The notes under the pieces are model-generated. The model was given only the letters and a program-made list of their open reading frames with translations, made no database searches and was not told the origin of the DNA. A program made the position numbers and the translations under genes. Shown in pieces: positions 32,067-41,347 of a stretch of 64,000 nucleotides of DNA (the stretch's first letter is position 1; each line of letters starts with the position of its first letter). The stretch is from Rubellimicrobium sp. CFH 75288 (lineage in GTDB: Bacteria > Pseudomonadota > Alphaproteobacteria > Rhodobacterales > Rhodobacteraceae): the NCBI RefSeq assembly GCF_009904055.1, contig NZ_WYDP01000008.1, positions 248,001-312,000 on the forward strand, in the 5' to 3' direction.

Positions 32067-33173
32067 ATGATGACCAAGACCTGGCTGGCCGCCACGGCGA
32101 CCGCCGCTCTGCTGGCGCAGTCCGGCGCGGCGCTGGCCCAGTCGCTGGAGGAGCTGGAAGCCGCTGCGCGCGAGGAGGGGATGCTGACCACGATCGCCCT
32201 GCCGCGCGACTGGTGCAATTACGAGGGCATGTTCAACGGCTTCGCCGCCCGCTATCCCGAGATCACGATCAACGAGCTCAACCCCAATGCCTCCTCGGCC
32301 GAGGAGCTGGAGGCGATCCGCGCCAACCGCAACAATACCGGCCCGCAGGCGCCGGACGTGATCGACGTGGGTCTCGCCTTCGGTCCGCAGGCCAAGGACG
32401 AGGGTCTGATCCAGCCCTACATGGTCTCGACCTGGGACACGATCCCCGAGGATGCCAAGGACCCCGAAGGCTACTGGTACGGCGACTATTACGGCGTGAT
32501 GGCCTTTGCGGTGAACACCGATCTGGTGGACAACGTGCCGCAGAGCTTCGCGGACCTGCTCAAGCCGGAATATGCGGGAATGGTGGCTCTCGCCGGGGAT
32601 CCCCGCGCGTCCAACCAGGCGATCCTCGGGGTCATGGCCGCCGGGATGGCCCGCGGCGCGGAGCCGGGTCAGGCCTCGGGCGAAGCGGGGCTCGAGTTCT
32701 TCCGCGAGCTGAACGAGGCGGGCAACTTCGTCCCCGTCATCGGAGGATCGGGCACGCTGGCCCAAGGCACGACGCCCATTCTCATCCAGTGGGACTACAA
32801 CGCGCTCAGCACCCGCGACACGCTGGACGGCAACCCGCCCGTCGAGGTGGTGGTCCCGTCGGACGTCACCCTGGCCGGGGTCTATGTCCAGGCCATCTCG
32901 GCCTACGCGCCGCATCCGAACGCGGCCAAGCTGTGGATGGAATACCTCTATTCGGACGAAGGCCAGCTCCACTGGCTGGAGGGCTACTGCCACCCCATCC
33001 GCTACAACGACCTGGTCGAGCGGGGCGTCGTGCCGCAGGAGCTGCTGGACCGTCTGCCGCCGGCCGAAGCCTACCAGCGTGCCGTGTTCCCCACCGTCGA
33101 GCAGATCAACGCCAACCGCGAGGTCATCGTGAACGGCTGGGATGCGGTCGTCGGCGCCGACGTGGTGCAGTGA
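32067..33173 (+). CDS. ABC transporter substrate-binding protein (iron/spermidine/phosphonate class)
   Basis: Periplasmic binding protein of 368 residues; signal peptide ends at AALAQ. It belongs to the family-1 extracellular proteins that include FbpA, PotD and PhnS: ITINELNPNASSAEELEAI, APDVIDVG and GDYYGVMAFAVNTDLV are typical. Two adjacent ATG codons start it after a GGGGAG site. First gene of a five-gene operon ending in a PHP hydrolase. The ligand is not evident; a phosphorylated organic compound is suggested only by that last gene. Confidence 0.85.
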   Translation: MMTKTWLAATATAALLAQSGAALAQSLEELEAAAREEGMLTTIALPRDWCNYEGMFNGFAARYPEITINELNPNASSAEELEAIRANRNNTGPQAPDVIDVGLAFGPQAKDEGLIQPYMVSTWDTIPEDAKDPEGYWYGDYYGVMAFAVNTDLVDNVPQSFADLLKPEYAGMVALAGDPRASNQAILGVMAAGMARGAEPGQASGEAGLEFFRELNEAGNFVPVIGGSGTLAQGTTPILIQWDYNALSTRDTLDGNPPVEVVVPSDVTLAGVYVQAISAYAPHPNAAKLWMEYLYSDEGQLHWLEGYCHPIRYNDLVERGVVPQELLDRLPPAEAYQRAVFPTVEQINANREVIVNGWDAVVGADVVQ

Positions 33174-33239
33174 TCCCGCAGGACTGATCCCGTCCCGGCG
33201 GCTCGTCCGCCGGGACATCCTCTCACCGGCAGGATCCGC

Positions 33240-34139
33240 ATGGCCCTGACAACCGAGGCGACGCGCACGGCCGTCTCACCGCCCCGGCTGACCACGCGGC
33301 TTCCGCTGCGCTGGCTCGGGCTTCTGCCGTTCCTGCTCTTCGCCACGCTGTTCCTGCTGCTGCCGACCCTCTACATCGTCGTGGGCGCCTTCCGCGACGG
33401 GCGCGGGGGGTGGACGATCCAGAACGTCCTCGATCTCGCCACCCCGTCCATCCGCAGCGCCTACTGGCTGTCGATCCGCATCAGCTTCTGGTCGGCGCTG
33501 CTGGGCTGCCTGATCGGCTTCCTGATGGCGGCCTCCGTCGTGCTCTGGGGGGTGCCCAAGCGCCTGCGCAATCCGCTCCTGACCTTTTCGGGCGTGGCCT
33601 CGAACTTCGCCGGCGTGCCCTTGGCCTTCGCCTTCATCGCGACCCTCGGGCCGGCCGGGCTGCTGACGCTCTACCTGCGCACCGAATTCGGGATCAACCT
33701 GAGGGCCTACGGGTGGAACCTCCTGTCGGCGTGGGGCCTCATCGTCACCTATCTGTTCTTCCAGATCCCTCTGATGATCCTCATCATCACGCCTGCCCTG
33801 GACGGGCTGCGCCGCGAATGGCGCGAGGCTGCGGAAGTGCTGGGCGCATCGGGGTTCCAGTACTGGCGGATGGTGGCCCTGCCGATCCTGTTCCCCTCGA
33901 TCCTCGGGACGATGGCGCTCCTGTTCGCCAACGCCTTCGGCGCCGTCGCCACCGCGATCGCGCTGACCGGACCCTCGCTCAACATCGCTCCCATCCTGCT
34001 CTATGCGCAGATCCGGGGCGACGTGCTCGGCAACCCTCATCTCGGCTATGCCCTAGCGCTGGGCATGATCGTCATCACGGCGGCGGCCAATGCGATCTAC
34101 ATCGTCCTGCGCGCCCGCGCCGAAAGGTGGATGAGATGA
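33240..34139 (+). CDS. ABC transporter permease (first)
   Basis: 299 residues, about six membrane helices after a 35-residue cytoplasmic tail. The EAA loop (WREAAEVLGASGFQYWRMVALP) near residue 195 couples to the ATPase. It resembles PotB/PhnU-type permeases. The stop overlaps the second permease gene as ATGA, and it begins 66 bases after the binding-protein gene. Confidence 0.88.
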   Translation: MALTTEATRTAVSPPRLTTRLPLRWLGLLPFLLFATLFLLLPTLYIVVGAFRDGRGGWTIQNVLDLATPSIRSAYWLSIRISFWSALLGCLIGFLMAASVVLWGVPKRLRNPLLTFSGVASNFAGVPLAFAFIATLGPAGLLTLYLRTEFGINLRAYGWNLLSAWGLIVTYLFFQIPLMILIITPALDGLRREWREAAEVLGASGFQYWRMVALPILFPSILGTMALLFANAFGAVATAIALTGPSLNIAPILLYAQIRGDVLGNPHLGYALALGMIVITAAANAIYIVLRARAERWMR

Positions 34140-34921
34140 CCCGCATCGCCGCATGGACGATCTTCCTTCTGGGCTGCATCTACTTTGCCCTTCCCCTCTG
34201 GGGCATGACGGAGTTCTCGCTGCGGATGCGCCGCGGCGAATATTCCTTCGATGCCTATGCGTCCATCCTGTCGAACCCTGAATTCCAGCGCACCTTCCTG
34301 TTCTCGGTGACGATGGCGCTTGTGACTATCGTGGTGGGCGTACTGCTCGTGGTGCCGACCGCGTTCTGGGTGCGGCTCAAGATGCCGGAGCTGCGCCCCT
34401 TCGTCGAGTTCGTCACGCTGTTGCCGCTGGTGATTCCCGCCATCGTCGTCGTGTTCGGCTACATCCGTCTCTACAACACCGGGTCTTGGCTGCCGCTGAC
34501 GGGCACGGCGATGGGAACGAACGCGCTGCTGGCGATGGGATACGTGATGCTCGCCCTGCCCTACATGTATCGCGCCGTGGATACCGGGCTGCGGGCCGTG
34601 GACGTGCCGACGCTGACGGAAGCGGCGCAATCGCTGGGCGCGGGCTGGATCACCATCCTGGGACGGGTGATCCTGCCCAATGTCCTGACGGCGGTCCTTT
34701 CGGGTGCCTTTCTGACCTTTGCCATCGTCATCGGCGAGTTCACCATGGCGGCCATCCTGAACCGGCCCGCCTTTGGCCCCTTCATGCAGCGGCTTGGTCA
34801 GGACCGCGCCTACGAACCCACCGCCCTGGCCGTGATCGCCTTTGTCATCACCTGGGCCTGCATGGGGCTGATCTCGCTCGTCGCACGGACGCAGAAACAC
34901 ACGAGGGCTGCCGGGCGATGA
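34136..34921 (+). CDS. ABC transporter permease (second)
   Basis: 261 residues, six membrane helices, PotC/PhnV-like. EAA loop LTEAAQSLGAGWITILGRVILP near residue 165. The start at 34136 was chosen by its ATGA overlap with the first permease, and it ends in an ATGA overlap with the ATPase gene. Together the two permeases make a heterodimeric channel. Confidence 0.88.
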   Translation: MTRIAAWTIFLLGCIYFALPLWGMTEFSLRMRRGEYSFDAYASILSNPEFQRTFLFSVTMALVTIVVGVLLVVPTAFWVRLKMPELRPFVEFVTLLPLVIPAIVVVFGYIRLYNTGSWLPLTGTAMGTNALLAMGYVMLALPYMYRAVDTGLRAVDVPTLTEAAQSLGAGWITILGRVILPNVLTAVLSGAFLTFAIVIGEFTMAAILNRPAFGPFMQRLGQDRAYEPTALAVIAFVITWACMGLISLVARTQKHTRAAGR

Positions 34922-35982
34922 GCCATCTCGATCTTCAGGGTCTCCAGAAATCCTTCGGGGCGAACCGCGTGGTGAGGGATTTCTCGCTGAGCATCGACAA
35001 GGGGGAGTTCGTCTCCCTCCTGGGTCCCTCCGGCTGCGGCAAGACCACCGTGCTGCGGATGGTGGCAGGGTTCGAGACGCCGGATACGGGGGCCATCCGC
35101 CTCGAGGGGCGGGACCTGATTCCGCTGCGGACCAATGCCCGCAACGTCGGCATGGTCTTTCAGGCCTATGCGCTCTTCCCGAACCTGACGGTCGCGCAGA
35201 ACGTGGGCTTCGGGCTCAAGGTGGCCGGCGTGCCGCGGCAGGAGACGGCCGAGCGGGTGGCCGAGATGCTGGACCTGATCGGTCTGCCCGTGGGCGATTT
35301 CGGAAGCCGCTATCCGTTCCAGCTCTCCGGCGGCCAGCAGCAGCGGGTCGCGCTGGCGCGGGCGCTCGCACCCCGGCCGCGCGTGCTGCTGCTTGACGAA
35401 CCGCTCTCGGCGCTGGACGCCAAGGTGCGGGTGCGGCTGCGCAGCGAAATCCGGACCATCCAGCGGCATCTGGGAATTACCACCATCTTCGTGACGCACG
35501 ATCAGGAGGAGGCCCTGTCGATCTCCGACCGGGTCGTGGTGATGAACGCCGGCATCCTCGAGCAGGCCGGAACGCCGTTCGAGGTCTATAACCATCCCGC
35601 AACCGCCTTCGTGGCAAGCTTCGTGGGAACGCTGACCCCATTCGAGGCACGGGTGCTCGAGTCCGAGACCGGCCTGGTGGACGTGTCGGGCCGGCGGCTC
35701 CGGCTCGGTCGGCGGCTCCCCCGGGCGGCGGGAGAAGCGCTCACTCTCGCCCTGCGGCCCGAAGCGCTCCGACTGGGTCGGCCCGAGGACGAGGCCATCC
35801 AGCTGTCGGGCGTCGCCCGCGAAGTCGAGTTCATGGGCTCGATCATCCGCATCCGCGCCGAAGTCGGCGGGACCCCTTTCGTCCTCGACACGTTCAACCG
35901 CCCCGACGCTCCGCCCCCTGCTCCGGGCGAGGCGGTGGACATCAGCTTTTCCCCACGGGACGTGATCGTGGTGGGAGCCTGA
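34918..35982 (+). CDS. ABC transporter ATP-binding protein with TOBE domain
   Basis: 354 residues. Walker A GPSGCGKTT, Q-loop FQAYALFPNLTV, signature LSGGQQQRVALARAL, Walker B VLLLDEPLSALD and switch His in VTHDQEEA, then a C-terminal TOBE domain from about residue 275. This is the PotA/FbpC/PhnT class, importers of small polar solutes. ATGA overlap upstream, and the PHP gene begins one base after the stop. Confidence 0.92.
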   Translation: MSHLDLQGLQKSFGANRVVRDFSLSIDKGEFVSLLGPSGCGKTTVLRMVAGFETPDTGAIRLEGRDLIPLRTNARNVGMVFQAYALFPNLTVAQNVGFGLKVAGVPRQETAERVAEMLDLIGLPVGDFGSRYPFQLSGGQQQRVALARALAPRPRVLLLDEPLSALDAKVRVRLRSEIRTIQRHLGITTIFVTHDQEEALSISDRVVVMNAGILEQAGTPFEVYNHPATAFVASFVGTLTPFEARVLESETGLVDVSGRRLRLGRRLPRAAGEALTLALRPEALRLGRPEDEAIQLSGVAREVEFMGSIIRIRAEVGGTPFVLDTFNRPDAPPPAPGEAVDISFSPRDVIVVGA

Positions 35983-35983
35983 C

Positions 35984-36913
35984 ATGCAGCGGTGGGAGCG
36001 GACCTGGCACGGCAGCGGGCGCTTCTGGCGCGGCAATCTCCACACCCATTCGACGCTGTCGGACGGGGTCCTGCCGCCGGAGGAAGTCTGCCGCCGGTAT
36101 CGCGACGAGGGATACGACTTCCTCGCCCTGACCGATCACTTCGTGGGAGTCTTCGGCTATCCGCTGGCCGATACCGTCCCGTTCCGCACAGAGACGTTCA
36201 CGACACTGCTCGGTGCAGAACTGCATGCCGGCGCGATGGCCAACGGGGAGCTGTGGCATATTCTCGCCGTCGGCCTGCCGCCGGATTTCGCCCCCTCGCA
36301 CAGCCCCGCCTTTCACCCGGTCGAGGGCCAGGAGACCGCCACAGATCTGGCGGCCCGGGCGGCCGCCGCGGGCGCCTTCGTTGCCATCGCCCATCCCCAA
36401 TGGTCAGGTCTGACGGAGGCTGATTGCCGTGCCCTTGCGCCGCATGTCCACGCGGTCGAAGTCTACAACCACGGCTGCGCGGCCGGGTGCGACCGGGGGG
36501 ACGGCTTCCATGCCCTCGATCTTCTCCTGACAGAGGGGTTTCGGCTCGACGCGGTTGCGACGGACGATGCCCATTTCTCGGAGCCGGATCATTTCGGCGG
36601 CTGGGTCATGGTCCGTGCCGACGAAAACGAGCCGGATGCGCTTCTCGCCTCGCTGCGCGACGGCCGGTTCTACTCGACCCAGGGACCGCTCATCCACTCG
36701 GTCGAACTCCGGGAGAACAGTGCGCATGTCCGCTGTTCCCCAGCGGCAGCCGTCATCGTGCAGGGCCGCGGCACGGCAGCTCAGGCGCTGCATGGCCATT
36801 CCATGACCCGGGCCGACATCCCGCTGGGCCGGTTCGAAGCCTCGCCGTGGCTTCGCGTCACCGTCATGGACCGCGCAGGTCGCCGCGCCTGGAGCAACCC
36901 GATCTGGCGCTAG
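35984..36913 (+). CDS. PHP-domain metallohydrolase
   Basis: 309 residues. Metal ligands of the PHP fold are seen at His20, His22 and Asp27 (NLHTHSTLSD), His52 (LTDH), Glu79 and His81 (GAELH), a later His in IAHPQW, and Asp/His in TDDAHF. PHP enzymes hydrolyse phosphoesters, including cyclic phosphates from phosphonate breakdown, and the CehA/McbA branch cleaves other bonds. One base separates it from the ATPase gene, so it likely processes the imported compound. Its TAG stop shares CTAG with yacG on the other strand. Confidence 0.8.
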   Translation: MQRWERTWHGSGRFWRGNLHTHSTLSDGVLPPEEVCRRYRDEGYDFLALTDHFVGVFGYPLADTVPFRTETFTTLLGAELHAGAMANGELWHILAVGLPPDFAPSHSPAFHPVEGQETATDLAARAAAAGAFVAIAHPQWSGLTEADCRALAPHVHAVEVYNHGCAAGCDRGDGFHALDLLLTEGFRLDAVATDDAHFSEPDHFGGWVMVRADENEPDALLASLRDGRFYSTQGPLIHSVELRENSAHVRCSPAAAVIVQGRGTAAQALHGHSMTRADIPLGRFEASPWLRVTVMDRAGRRAWSNPIWR

Positions 36914-37086
36914 CGCTCATCGGGTTCTGCGGGCGGGGCCGGCCGTTCCGGCTCCTCGGCTGCTTCGGCAGGGATGCGGTAATCGCCGCGAAGCCACCGC
37001 GCAAGATCGAGGTCCGCGCAACGGGCCGAGCAGAAGGGACGCCATCGGGGCTCGGTCGCGCGGCCGCACAGGGGACAGGCCATCAT
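36910..37086 (-). CDS. yacG: DNA gyrase inhibitor YacG (zinc finger protein)
   Basis: 58-residue zinc protein that binds GyrB and blocks gyrase in E. coli. Four Cys (4, 7, 19, 23) in CPLC and FCSARC bind zinc; the following DLDLARWLRGDYRIP is the family signature. An acidic, proline-rich tail ends it. ATG 37086 overlaps the RNase gene stop as ATGA. Last gene of the infA-maf-RNase-yacG run. Confidence 0.93.
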   Translation of the reverse strand: MMACPLCGRATEPRWRPFCSARCADLDLARWLRGDYRIPAEAAEEPERPAPPAEPDER

Positions 37087-38114
37087 GGCTCTCCCGCCAG
37101 GACGGCCAGGGGAACCCGCTCCCGCTTGCGGCTGATCTCGTAGAGACCCATTGCCGTCCAGCCGACCAGACTCGTCTCGACGGGATCGTTGCGGAAGCTG
37201 TCGCGGAGGGATTGCTCCAGCGTCCGACGATGGGCCTTGGACATGCTCACGAAATCCACGACGATCTGCCCCCCCAAGCCGCGAAGCCGCAACTGGCGCG
37301 GCAGGAGCCGCGCTGCCGCGAGGTTGGCCTTGAGCGCCGCCGCACCGGACGTGTCGCTGCCCGTGTTGACGTCCACGGCCACCACGGCCCGTGTGACTTC
37401 GATGCTGAGCGAACCGCCATCCTCGAGCCGCGCGACGGGCGAGCGCAGGGCCTCCACCTGCTCGATCAGCCCCTCCCGCTCGAACGCAGAGGGACCGTCC
37501 ACGATGTCCGAGGCGGTCCATTCCCTGAGCGCCAGCGCGTGGGGACCGTCGCCGTCAACGAGCAGCTCGGGCTCCCGCCCGCCGTCGGTCAGCACCTGTT
37601 CCGCCAGAGCCAACAGGCTCGCGATCTCTCCGGTCAGATCCTCGTCCGAGGCCTCGACGGCAGCGGACCGGAGGATCAGGCCATGGGGTGCCTCCCCGAG
37701 GGCAGCGGCGCCCACGGCTTCGAGGCGACCACGCTCGGCGCCGTCGCGGACGCGGCGGCTGACATTCACGCCGGGGGCTCCGGGCGTCACGATGGCGAAC
37801 CGGCCCTTGAACAGGATCCGGTCCGTGAGCGGAACGGCCTTGCCGCCTTCGGGCACGCCTGTCACCTGAACGAGCAGCGGCTCGCCCGGACGGCGGCTCG
37901 TGGCCTGGCGCAACCACCCCTGCCCGCCGTCCGGCAGGCGGAGGATCATCCCGCCCTGCCCCTTGAGCGGACGGTCGCACAAGGCCCGCAGGATGGCGCC
38001 CGGTCTGAGCTGGTGAGGGTGGTCCAGAAGGAGATCATCCAGCCGGCCGTCCAGCACGAGCGCCGCCGCCTCGCGTCCGTTCCATTCGCCCAGCACGATC
38101 CGGCGCCCCTTCAT
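37083..38114 (-). CDS. Short ribonuclease E/G family protein
   Basis: 343 residues, much shorter than E. coli RNase G (489). It has an S1-like N-terminal region ([21 protein letters not shown], then LLVQVTG) and the nuclease core with both catalytic Asp positions (VAVDVNTG and IVVDFVSM). The C-terminal CPxCxG zinc link that joins subunits in RNase E/G is absent. It is therefore probably active differently or as another oligomer. ATGA overlaps bind it to maf upstream and yacG downstream. Role in rRNA or mRNA processing is inferred from the family. Confidence 0.86.
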   Translation of the reverse strand: MKGRRIVLGEWNGREAAALVLDGRLDDLLLDHPHQLRPGAILRALCDRPLKGQGGMILRLPDGGQGWLRQATSRRPGEPLLVQVTGVPEGGKAVPLTDRILFKGRFAIVTPGAPGVNVSRRVRDGAERGRLEAVGAAALGEAPHGLILRSAAVEASDEDLTGEIASLLALAEQVLTDGGREPELLVDGDGPHALALREWTASDIVDGPSAFEREGLIEQVEALRSPVARLEDGGSLSIEVTRAVVAVDVNTGSDTSGAAALKANLAAARLLPRQLRLRGLGGQIVVDFVSMSKAHRRTLEQSLRDSFRNDPVETSLVGWTAMGLYEISRKRERVPLAVLAGEP

Positions 38115-38704
38115 GCGAGACGCCCCCGGATGCCTGCCGCCTCCAGCAGGCCCAGCGTTTCGGCCAGCGGCAGGCCGACGACGCCGGTGAAGGAGCCGTT
38201 GATCCACGAAACGAAGGCTCCGAACGGACCCTGGATCGCGTAGGCCCCCGCCTTGCCTTCCCAGTCGCCTGTATCGAGAAAGGCTTCGATCTGCCTCTCG
38301 GTCAGACGTTTCACCGCAACGGTGGTCGTCACGAGCCGCTCCCACTGACGATCCATGCTCCGCACACCGACGGCCGTCAGCACGCGGTGCCGCCGGCCCG
38401 AGAGCGCTTCGATCATGCGGCGCGCTTCGGCCCGGTCCGCCGGCTTGCCGAAGATGCGCCGCCCCAGGGCCACGGTGGTGTCCGCGCAGAGCACCACCTC
38501 TCCCTCGGCGGGATCGAGCGCGCGCATCTTGTCTGCCGTCACGCGACGAACATAGACCCGCGGATGCTCTCCCCGCAGAGGTGCCTCGTCGATGGCCGGC
38601 GGGCGTATGTCGTGGGGGCGGATCCCCGCCTGTTCGAGCAGCGCCAGCCGGCGCGGCGACGCAGACCCGAGGATGAGGCGCGGCAACGGATCGGTGGAGC
38701 TCAC
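38111..38704 (-). CDS. maf: Maf-type nucleotide pyrophosphatase
   Basis: 197 residues. Hydrolyses non-canonical or modified nucleoside triphosphates such as dTTP/UTP or m7GTP. Motifs: [30 protein letters not shown] with the catalytic Asp, [13 protein letters not shown] and [11 protein letters not shown]. The GTG start overlaps the infA stop as GTGA. The [12 protein letters not shown] stretch fits the YhdE-like branch (dTTP/UTP), but the exact substrate is unproven. Confidence 0.92.
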   Translation of the reverse strand: MSSTDPLPRLILGSASPRRLALLEQAGIRPHDIRPPAIDEAPLRGEHPRVYVRRVTADKMRALDPAEGEVVLCADTTVALGRRIFGKPADRAEARRMIEALSGRRHRVLTAVGVRSMDRQWERLVTTTVAVKRLTERQIEAFLDTGDWEGKAGAYAIQGPFGAFVSWINGSFTGVVGLPLAETLGLLEAAGIRGRLA

Positions 38705-38919
38705 TTGAAGCGGTAGTTGATCCGCCCCTTGGTCAGATCGTAGGGGGTCATCTCGACCTGAACCTTGTCGCCGGCGAGCACGCGGATGCGGTTCTTCCGC
38801 ATCTTGCCTGCCGTATGCGCGATGATCTCATGGCCGTTTTCCAGCTCGACCCGGAACGTCGCATTCGGCAGGAGCTCCTTCACGACCCCAGGGAATTCGA
38901 GCAGTTCTTCCTTGGCCAT
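38701..38919 (-). CDS. infA: Translation initiation factor IF-1
   Basis: 72-residue S1-fold protein binding the ribosomal A site during initiation. Sequence is canonical: [20 protein letters not shown], then [20 protein letters not shown] and [16 protein letters not shown]. First gene of a tightly overlapping run with maf, the short RNase and yacG; 108 bases separate it from the phosphatase gene behind it. Confidence 0.98.
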   Translation of the reverse strand: MAKEELLEFPGVVKELLPNATFRVELENGHEIIAHTAGKMRKNRIRVLAGDKVQVEMTPYDLTKGRINYRFK

Positions 38920-39027
38920 GTGGTCTCCCAATGGAATCAGGCCGCTCCTCGCAGGCGGCCCGCGCCCTATGTGGCGCCGAAACAGCCCATTTTCAAGCGG
39001 CAATGTCGTCTGAAAGGACGACTCCCG

Positions 39028-39516
39028 TCAGCGGTGATCGGTTCCCGTCCACCCGTCGCGGCCTGGTCCCCAGCGCTCGACCAGACGCCGCAGGATCATG
39101 TCCCGCGCCTGCCTGTAGAAGCCCAGCCGCTCCTCCCGGCTGGTGCCCATCCCGGTCGGGTCCAGGATCGGCCAGAACTCGACCCGCAAGGCGTGGGGAC
39201 GGCCGAGATCGAGGGCGAGGTGATGGCTCGCAGGGGACAGCGCGAGGATGAGATCGAACGAGCCCAGATCGTCCCCCCATCCGCCCATCTGATCGAAGCT
39301 GCGCGTCCGGTGGCGCGACAGCTCCACCCCGATCTCCTTGCAGGCCGTGATGGCAAAGCCGTCGATCTCCTGGTCGCTCCGGACGCCCGCGGACTGGACA
39401 TAGGTCCGGGTGCCGTAGAGCCGCTTCATGATCGCCTCGGCCATCGGGGATCGAACGGCATTGTGGTCGCAGCAGAACAGGACCGAGCCTGGAAGCGGTT
39501 CGAGCAGATCCCCCAC
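39028..39516 (-). CDS. Low-molecular-weight phosphotyrosine/arsenate-reductase-like phosphatase
   Basis: 162 residues. The P-loop C-x5-R-S (CDHNAVRSP) begins at Cys 16, and the general acid Asp lies in ILDPTGM. Of three in-frame GTG codons (39531, 39522, 39516), the last has GGGAGGGG at proper spacing; the one at 39522 would give a GTGA overlap with the upstream stop. The family dephosphorylates tyrosine or reduces arsenate; the target is unknown. Conserved neighbour of UPF0262 and hisD in Rhodobacterales. Confidence 0.87.
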   Translation of the reverse strand: MGDLLEPLPGSVLFCCDHNAVRSPMAEAIMKRLYGTRTYVQSAGVRSDQEIDGFAITACKEIGVELSRHRTRSFDQMGGWGDDLGSFDLILALSPASHHLALDLGRPHALRVEFWPILDPTGMGTSREERLGFYRQARDMILRRLVERWGPGRDGWTGTDHR

Positions 39517-39518
39517 CC

Positions 39519-39998
39519 TCACCCCTCCCACTGGAGCACGCAGATGAGGGTGAAGAGCCGCCGCGCGGTATCCTGATCCAGGCCCACCTTGCCCTCCAGC
39601 CGCTCCTGCAGGATGCGCGCGCCCTCATTGTGGATGCCGCGACGGGCCATGTCGATGGTCTCGATCTGCGAAGGCGGAAGGCGCCGGACGGCATCGTAGT
39701 AGCTTTCGCAGATCTGGAAGTAGTCCTTGACCGCCTGGCGGAAGGGCCCCAGGGCCAGATGGAACTCGCCCACGGGCTCGCCCGCCTCGGAGGCGACCGC
39801 AAAGACGAGCCGCCGGTCCCGCAGCCCGAGGGACAGCCGCCACGGTCCCTCCATCTCCCGCCCGTCGCGCGGCGGCAGGACAAAGCGGTTCTGCTCCAGC
39901 AGGTCCAGAACGGCGACGCGCCGTTCCTGCTCCATCTCCGGCGTCGGCGCGGACCGACCATCGTCGTCGATGTTGATGGCCACGATCCGGTGCGGCAT
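39519..39998 (-). CDS. UPF0262 family protein
   Basis: 159-residue conserved alphaproteobacterial protein of unknown function. Family features include MPHRIVAINIDDD at the start, a middle GEFHLALGPFRQAVKDYFQI and IETIDMARRGIHNEGA. Located directly behind hisD (5 bases) and before the phosphatase, an order kept in relatives. No signal peptide or membrane segment. Confidence 0.9.
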   Translation of the reverse strand: MPHRIVAINIDDDGRSAPTPEMEQERRVAVLDLLEQNRFVLPPRDGREMEGPWRLSLGLRDRRLVFAVASEAGEPVGEFHLALGPFRQAVKDYFQICESYYDAVRRLPPSQIETIDMARRGIHNEGARILQERLEGKVGLDQDTARRLFTLICVLQWEG

Positions 39999-40003
39999 GG
40001 CTG

Positions 40004-41341
40004 TCAGTCCAGGGCGTTGCGGGCGTCCAGACGCGCGCGCACGGACAGAGCGTGCGCATCGAGCTTCTCGGCGCGTGCCAGGGTTTCGGCGGCAGGTCCG
40101 ATGCAGCCGAGCGCCTGCGGCGTCATCTTCGCCAGCGTCGTGCGCTTGAGGAAGTCCAGAACCGACAGGCCGGACGAGAAGCGCGCCGTCCGCGCCGTGG
40201 GCAGCACATGGTTGGGGCCGCTCGCGTAATCCCCCACTGCCTCGGGCGTCCAGCGTCCGAGGAAGATGGCGCCTGCATGGGTGATCCGCGCCGCCAGACG
40301 GTCGGGCTCGGCCACCAGCAGTTCCAGATGCTCCGGCGCGATCCGGTCGGCCAGGGCGGCGGCCTCGTCGAGGTCGCGCACGACGACGATGGCCCCGTGC
40401 TGCCGCCAGCTCTCCGCCGCGATGGCCCGACGGGGCAGCCGCTCCAGCCATCCCTCCACAGCCCGCGCGACGGCGCCGGCGAGATCCGGATCGTCGGTAA
40501 GCAGAATGGCCTGAGCGGAGATGTCGTGCTCGGCCTGCGACAGGAGATCGAGAGCCACCCAATCGGGGTCGTTGTCGCGGTCGGCAATGACCAGGATCTC
40601 GGAAGGCCCCGCGATCATGTCGATCCCCACGCGCCCGAAGACCCGCCGCTTGGCGGCGGCGACCCAAGCGTTTCCGGGTCCGGTGATCTTGTCCACGGGA
40701 CGGATCGTGTCCGTTCCATAAGCCAGGGCGGCGATCGCCTGCGCACCGCCGATCCGGTAGATCTCCGTCACGCCCCCCAGGCGGCAGGCCAGCATCACCA
40801 GCGGGTTCAGAAGCCCGTCCGGCGCCGGGACCGTCACCACCAGTCGGGGCACGCCCGCCACCTGCGCCGGGATGGCGTTCATCAGGACCGAGGAGGGATA
40901 GGCGGCCGTACCCCCGGGCACATAGAGCCCGGCGGCGGCAACGGGGCTCCACCGCCAGCCGAGCGTGGCCCCGGCCGCGTCGGTCCAGAGATCGTCCGGC
41001 GGACGCTGGCGCTCGTGATAGGCGCGGATCCGCTGTGCCGCCGTCTCGAGCGCGGCCCGCTCGGGCGGCCCCACCCGAGCGGCAAGCCCGTCGATTTCCG
41101 CGTCGCTCACCCGCAGCGTGCCAGGCGTCAGCGACACGCGGTCGAAGCGTGCGGTCAGATCGATCAGCGCCTGATCGCCGCGCCGACGCACATCGGCGAT
41201 GATGGCGGCGACCGCCTCGTCCACATCGGGGCTGTCCTCCCGCTTCTGACCCAGCAACGCACCGAACGCCCGCTCGAAATCGGGATCGTCCGTGCTCAGC
41301 CAGTATGCCGGGCGCAGACCCGTGTGCCGATCGCGTGGCAT
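40004..41341 (-). CDS. hisD: Histidinol dehydrogenase
   Basis: Last two steps of histidine synthesis, histidinol to histidine, zinc and NAD dependent. 445 residues. Motifs: LYVPGGTAAYPSSVLMNAIPA, IDMIAGPSEILVIAD, zinc ligands in LLSQAEHDISAQ, the catalytic Glu-His in RIAPEHLEL and SGPNHVLPT. No other his gene is nearby, usual for Rhodobacterales where hisD sits with murA and UPF0262. Confidence 0.97.
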   Translation of the reverse strand: MPRDRHTGLRPAYWLSTDDPDFERAFGALLGQKREDSPDVDEAVAAIIADVRRRGDQALIDLTARFDRVSLTPGTLRVSDAEIDGLAARVGPPERAALETAAQRIRAYHERQRPPDDLWTDAAGATLGWRWSPVAAAGLYVPGGTAAYPSSVLMNAIPAQVAGVPRLVVTVPAPDGLLNPLVMLACRLGGVTEIYRIGGAQAIAALAYGTDTIRPVDKITGPGNAWVAAAKRRVFGRVGIDMIAGPSEILVIADRDNDPDWVALDLLSQAEHDISAQAILLTDDPDLAGAVARAVEGWLERLPRRAIAAESWRQHGAIVVVRDLDEAAALADRIAPEHLELLVAEPDRLAARITHAGAIFLGRWTPEAVGDYASGPNHVLPTARTARFSSGLSVLDFLKRTTLAKMTPQALGCIGPAAETLARAEKLDAHALSVRARLDARNALD

Positions 41342-41347
41342 GGCCTC

